NCBI GenBank assembly: GCA_031379665.1
Contig: JANNFI010000118.1
Coordinates: 1 to 34,564 of the forward strand
Direction: 5' to 3'
Source: SZUA-254 sp031379665
GTDB taxonomy: Bacteria > Bacteroidota > Ignavibacteria > UBA10030 > SZUA-254
Length of the DNA stretch: 34,564 nt
The notes under the pieces were generated by a model. It worked only from the letters and a program-made list of their open reading frames with translations. It was not told where the DNA came from and did not search any database. Numbering within the stretch: the stretch's first letter is position 1; each line of letters starts with the position of its first letter. A program made the translations under genes and the position numbers. This document shows, piece after piece, positions 33,463-34,564 of this stretch.

Positions 33463-34564
33463 TCAACGTCCCCCGCCGAGTTCTTTCCAGCGTCGTGCGA
33501 ACTCGCCCAGGGTGGTGTCGACAAGGGAGTGGATGGAGTCGTGCTCGAACCCGCCGCCGGGGAGTTTCCTGCCCGCCTTGGTCCCGGTCAGGATTTCGAG
33601 CCCTTCGTCGAGGGTGGAGATGGCGTACACGTGGAACTTCTTCTTCTTCACCGCTTCGACGACTTCGTCACGCAGCATCAGGTCCTTCCGGTTCTGCTCT
33701 GGAATGAGCACGCCCTGGTTGCCGGTGAGGCCCTGGGCCTTGCACGTATAATAGAAGCCCTCGATTTTCTGGTTGATCCCGCCGACCGGCTGGATCTCGC
33801 CCATCTGGTTCACCGACCCGGTGACCCCGATGTCCTGGCGCAGGGGGACGCCTGAGAGCGACGAGAGGATCGCGTAGATCTCCGTCGACGAGGCGCTGTC
33901 GCCGTCGACCCCGGAGTAGGACTGCTCGAAAGTGATGCTGGCGTTCATCGTGAGCGGTTTGTCCTGCGCGTAGTTGCCGTGGAGGTAGCCGCTGATGATC
34001 AGCACGCCCTTGTTGTAGGAGGGACCGCTCATCTCCGCCTCGCGCTCGATGTTGATGACCCCCTCGCGTCCCACCGAGGTTCTTGCCGTGATCCGTACCG
34101 GGACGCCGAAGGCATACTCGCGCATATCGATCACCGTGAGGCCGTTCACCTGGCCGATCGCCGACCCGCTGGTAGCGATCATCACCGTCCCCTCGCTGAT
34201 CAGCTCGCGCATCCTGCACTCGGCCAGCCGCAGGCGGTCCCTGCGTTCGTCGATCGCCTGCTCGACGTACTTCGCGGAGACGACCTTCCCGCCCGCCTTC
34301 ACCGCCCAGTAGCTCCCCTCGTGAAGGACGTCGGCCAGAAGGTTGAACCGCGCGGAGAGCTTCTTCTGGCTGCCGGCGAGCCGCGCCCCGTACTCGATGA
34401 CCGTCTGCATCGCCGACTCGTCGAAGGGGAGGAGCGCCTCTTCCACGGCGATCGACCGGATGAAGCTGACGTAGCTCCTGATCATCTCCGGGTTGTTGTC
34501 CATCTCGGTGTCGAAGTCGGCGCGGACCTTGAAGATCTTCTTGAAGTCGTCGTCCTGGTTGTAG
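33463..34564 (-). CDS. Lon-type ATP-dependent protease (AAA_32/LonB-like), C-terminal part
   Basis: The gene runs off the right edge; about 367 codons are visible, including 20 before the first internal Met at 34503. A helical AAA lid comes first (PFDESAMQTVIEYGARLAGS, KKLSARFNLLADVLHEGSYW). The S16 proteolytic domain follows, with GDSASS, whose serine (S203 counted from that Met) is the nucleophile, and GGINQKIEG, with the partner lysine K246. Other marks are IGQVNGLTV and GEIQPVGG, typical of the 'Lon-related putative ATP-dependent protease' group with an AAA_32 region. The ATPase Walker motifs would lie beyond the window. It degrades damaged or regulatory proteins in the cytoplasm. It converges with higA, 17 nt between the stops. 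Confidence 0.9.
   Translation of the reverse strand, partial: YNQDDDFKKIFKVRADFDTEMDNNPEMIRSYVSFIRSIAVEEALLPFDESAMQTVIEYGARLAGSQKKLSARFNLLADVLHEGSYWAVKAGGKVVSAKYVEQAIDERRDRLRLAECRMRELISEGTVMIATSGSAIGQVNGLTVIDMREYAFGVPVRITARTSVGREGVINIEREAEMSGPSYNKGVLIISGYLHGNYAQDKPLTMNASITFEQSYSGVDGDSASSTEIYAILSSLSGVPLRQDIGVTGSVNQMGEIQPVGGINQKIEGFYYTCKAQGLTGNQGVLIPEQNRKDLMLRDEVVEAVKKKKFHVYAISTLDEGLEILTGTKAGRKLPGGGFEHDSIHSLVDTTLGEFARRWKELGGGR

Overview
The window comes from a GC-rich bacterium that is probably a member of the Bacteroidota/Ignavibacteria side of the FCB group. The best evidence is an 80-residue C-terminal sorting module (NYPNPFNPTTTIKYSL...) of the type IX secretion kind on a large metalloprotease. 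A DUF4159/DUF4175 pair, a prolyl-oligopeptidase-type secreted peptidase and a meso-DAP type MurE (DNPR motif) agree with this. The genus cannot be fixed from the sequence alone.

Positions 1-17249 are a complete and compact division and cell wall (dcw) cluster, all on the + strand: rsmH (3' end only), ftsL-like, ftsI-type PBP with a PASTA domain, murE, murF, a small exported protein, mraY, murD, ftsW, murG, a small two-TM membrane protein, murC, murB, ftsQ, ftsA, ftsZ. Most junctions are ATGA/GTGA stop-start overlaps, so the genes are probably translated as one coupled unit. Together they encode UDP-MurNAc-pentapeptide synthesis (MurB, MurC, MurD, MurE, MurF), lipid I and lipid II formation (MraY, MurG), septal polymerisation and crosslinking (FtsW, FtsI) and the divisome core (FtsL, FtsQ, FtsA, FtsZ). 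Two small unknown genes sit inside this conserved order. A strong GC hairpin follows ftsZ.

Positions 17375-26345 hold ordinary chromosomal genes: an exported tandem rhodanese, an exported DUF4159 protein and a very long DUF4175-type membrane/coiled-coil protein on the + strand, then pyrF, a small lipoprotein, an S9 peptidase and dcd on the - strand.

Positions about 26400-33080 form an island of clearly lower GC between dcd and a lon-type protease gene. It carries a non-coding, partly decayed entry region and then an operon of a YCF48-like beta-propeller lipoprotein, a small secreted protein and a matrixin metalloprotease with a beta-helix and a T9SS tail. An intact IS256-family element of 1328 bp, with imperfect inverted repeats and a perfect 8-bp target duplication, has inserted after the fourth codon of the small secreted gene. 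The inserted end happens to supply a new in-frame start that overlaps the transposase stop codon, so the gene was given a new N-terminus and not destroyed. A HigA-type antitoxin with no intact toxin follows, and the window ends inside a lon-like protease gene read from the opposite strand.

No tRNA, rRNA or CRISPR array was seen.
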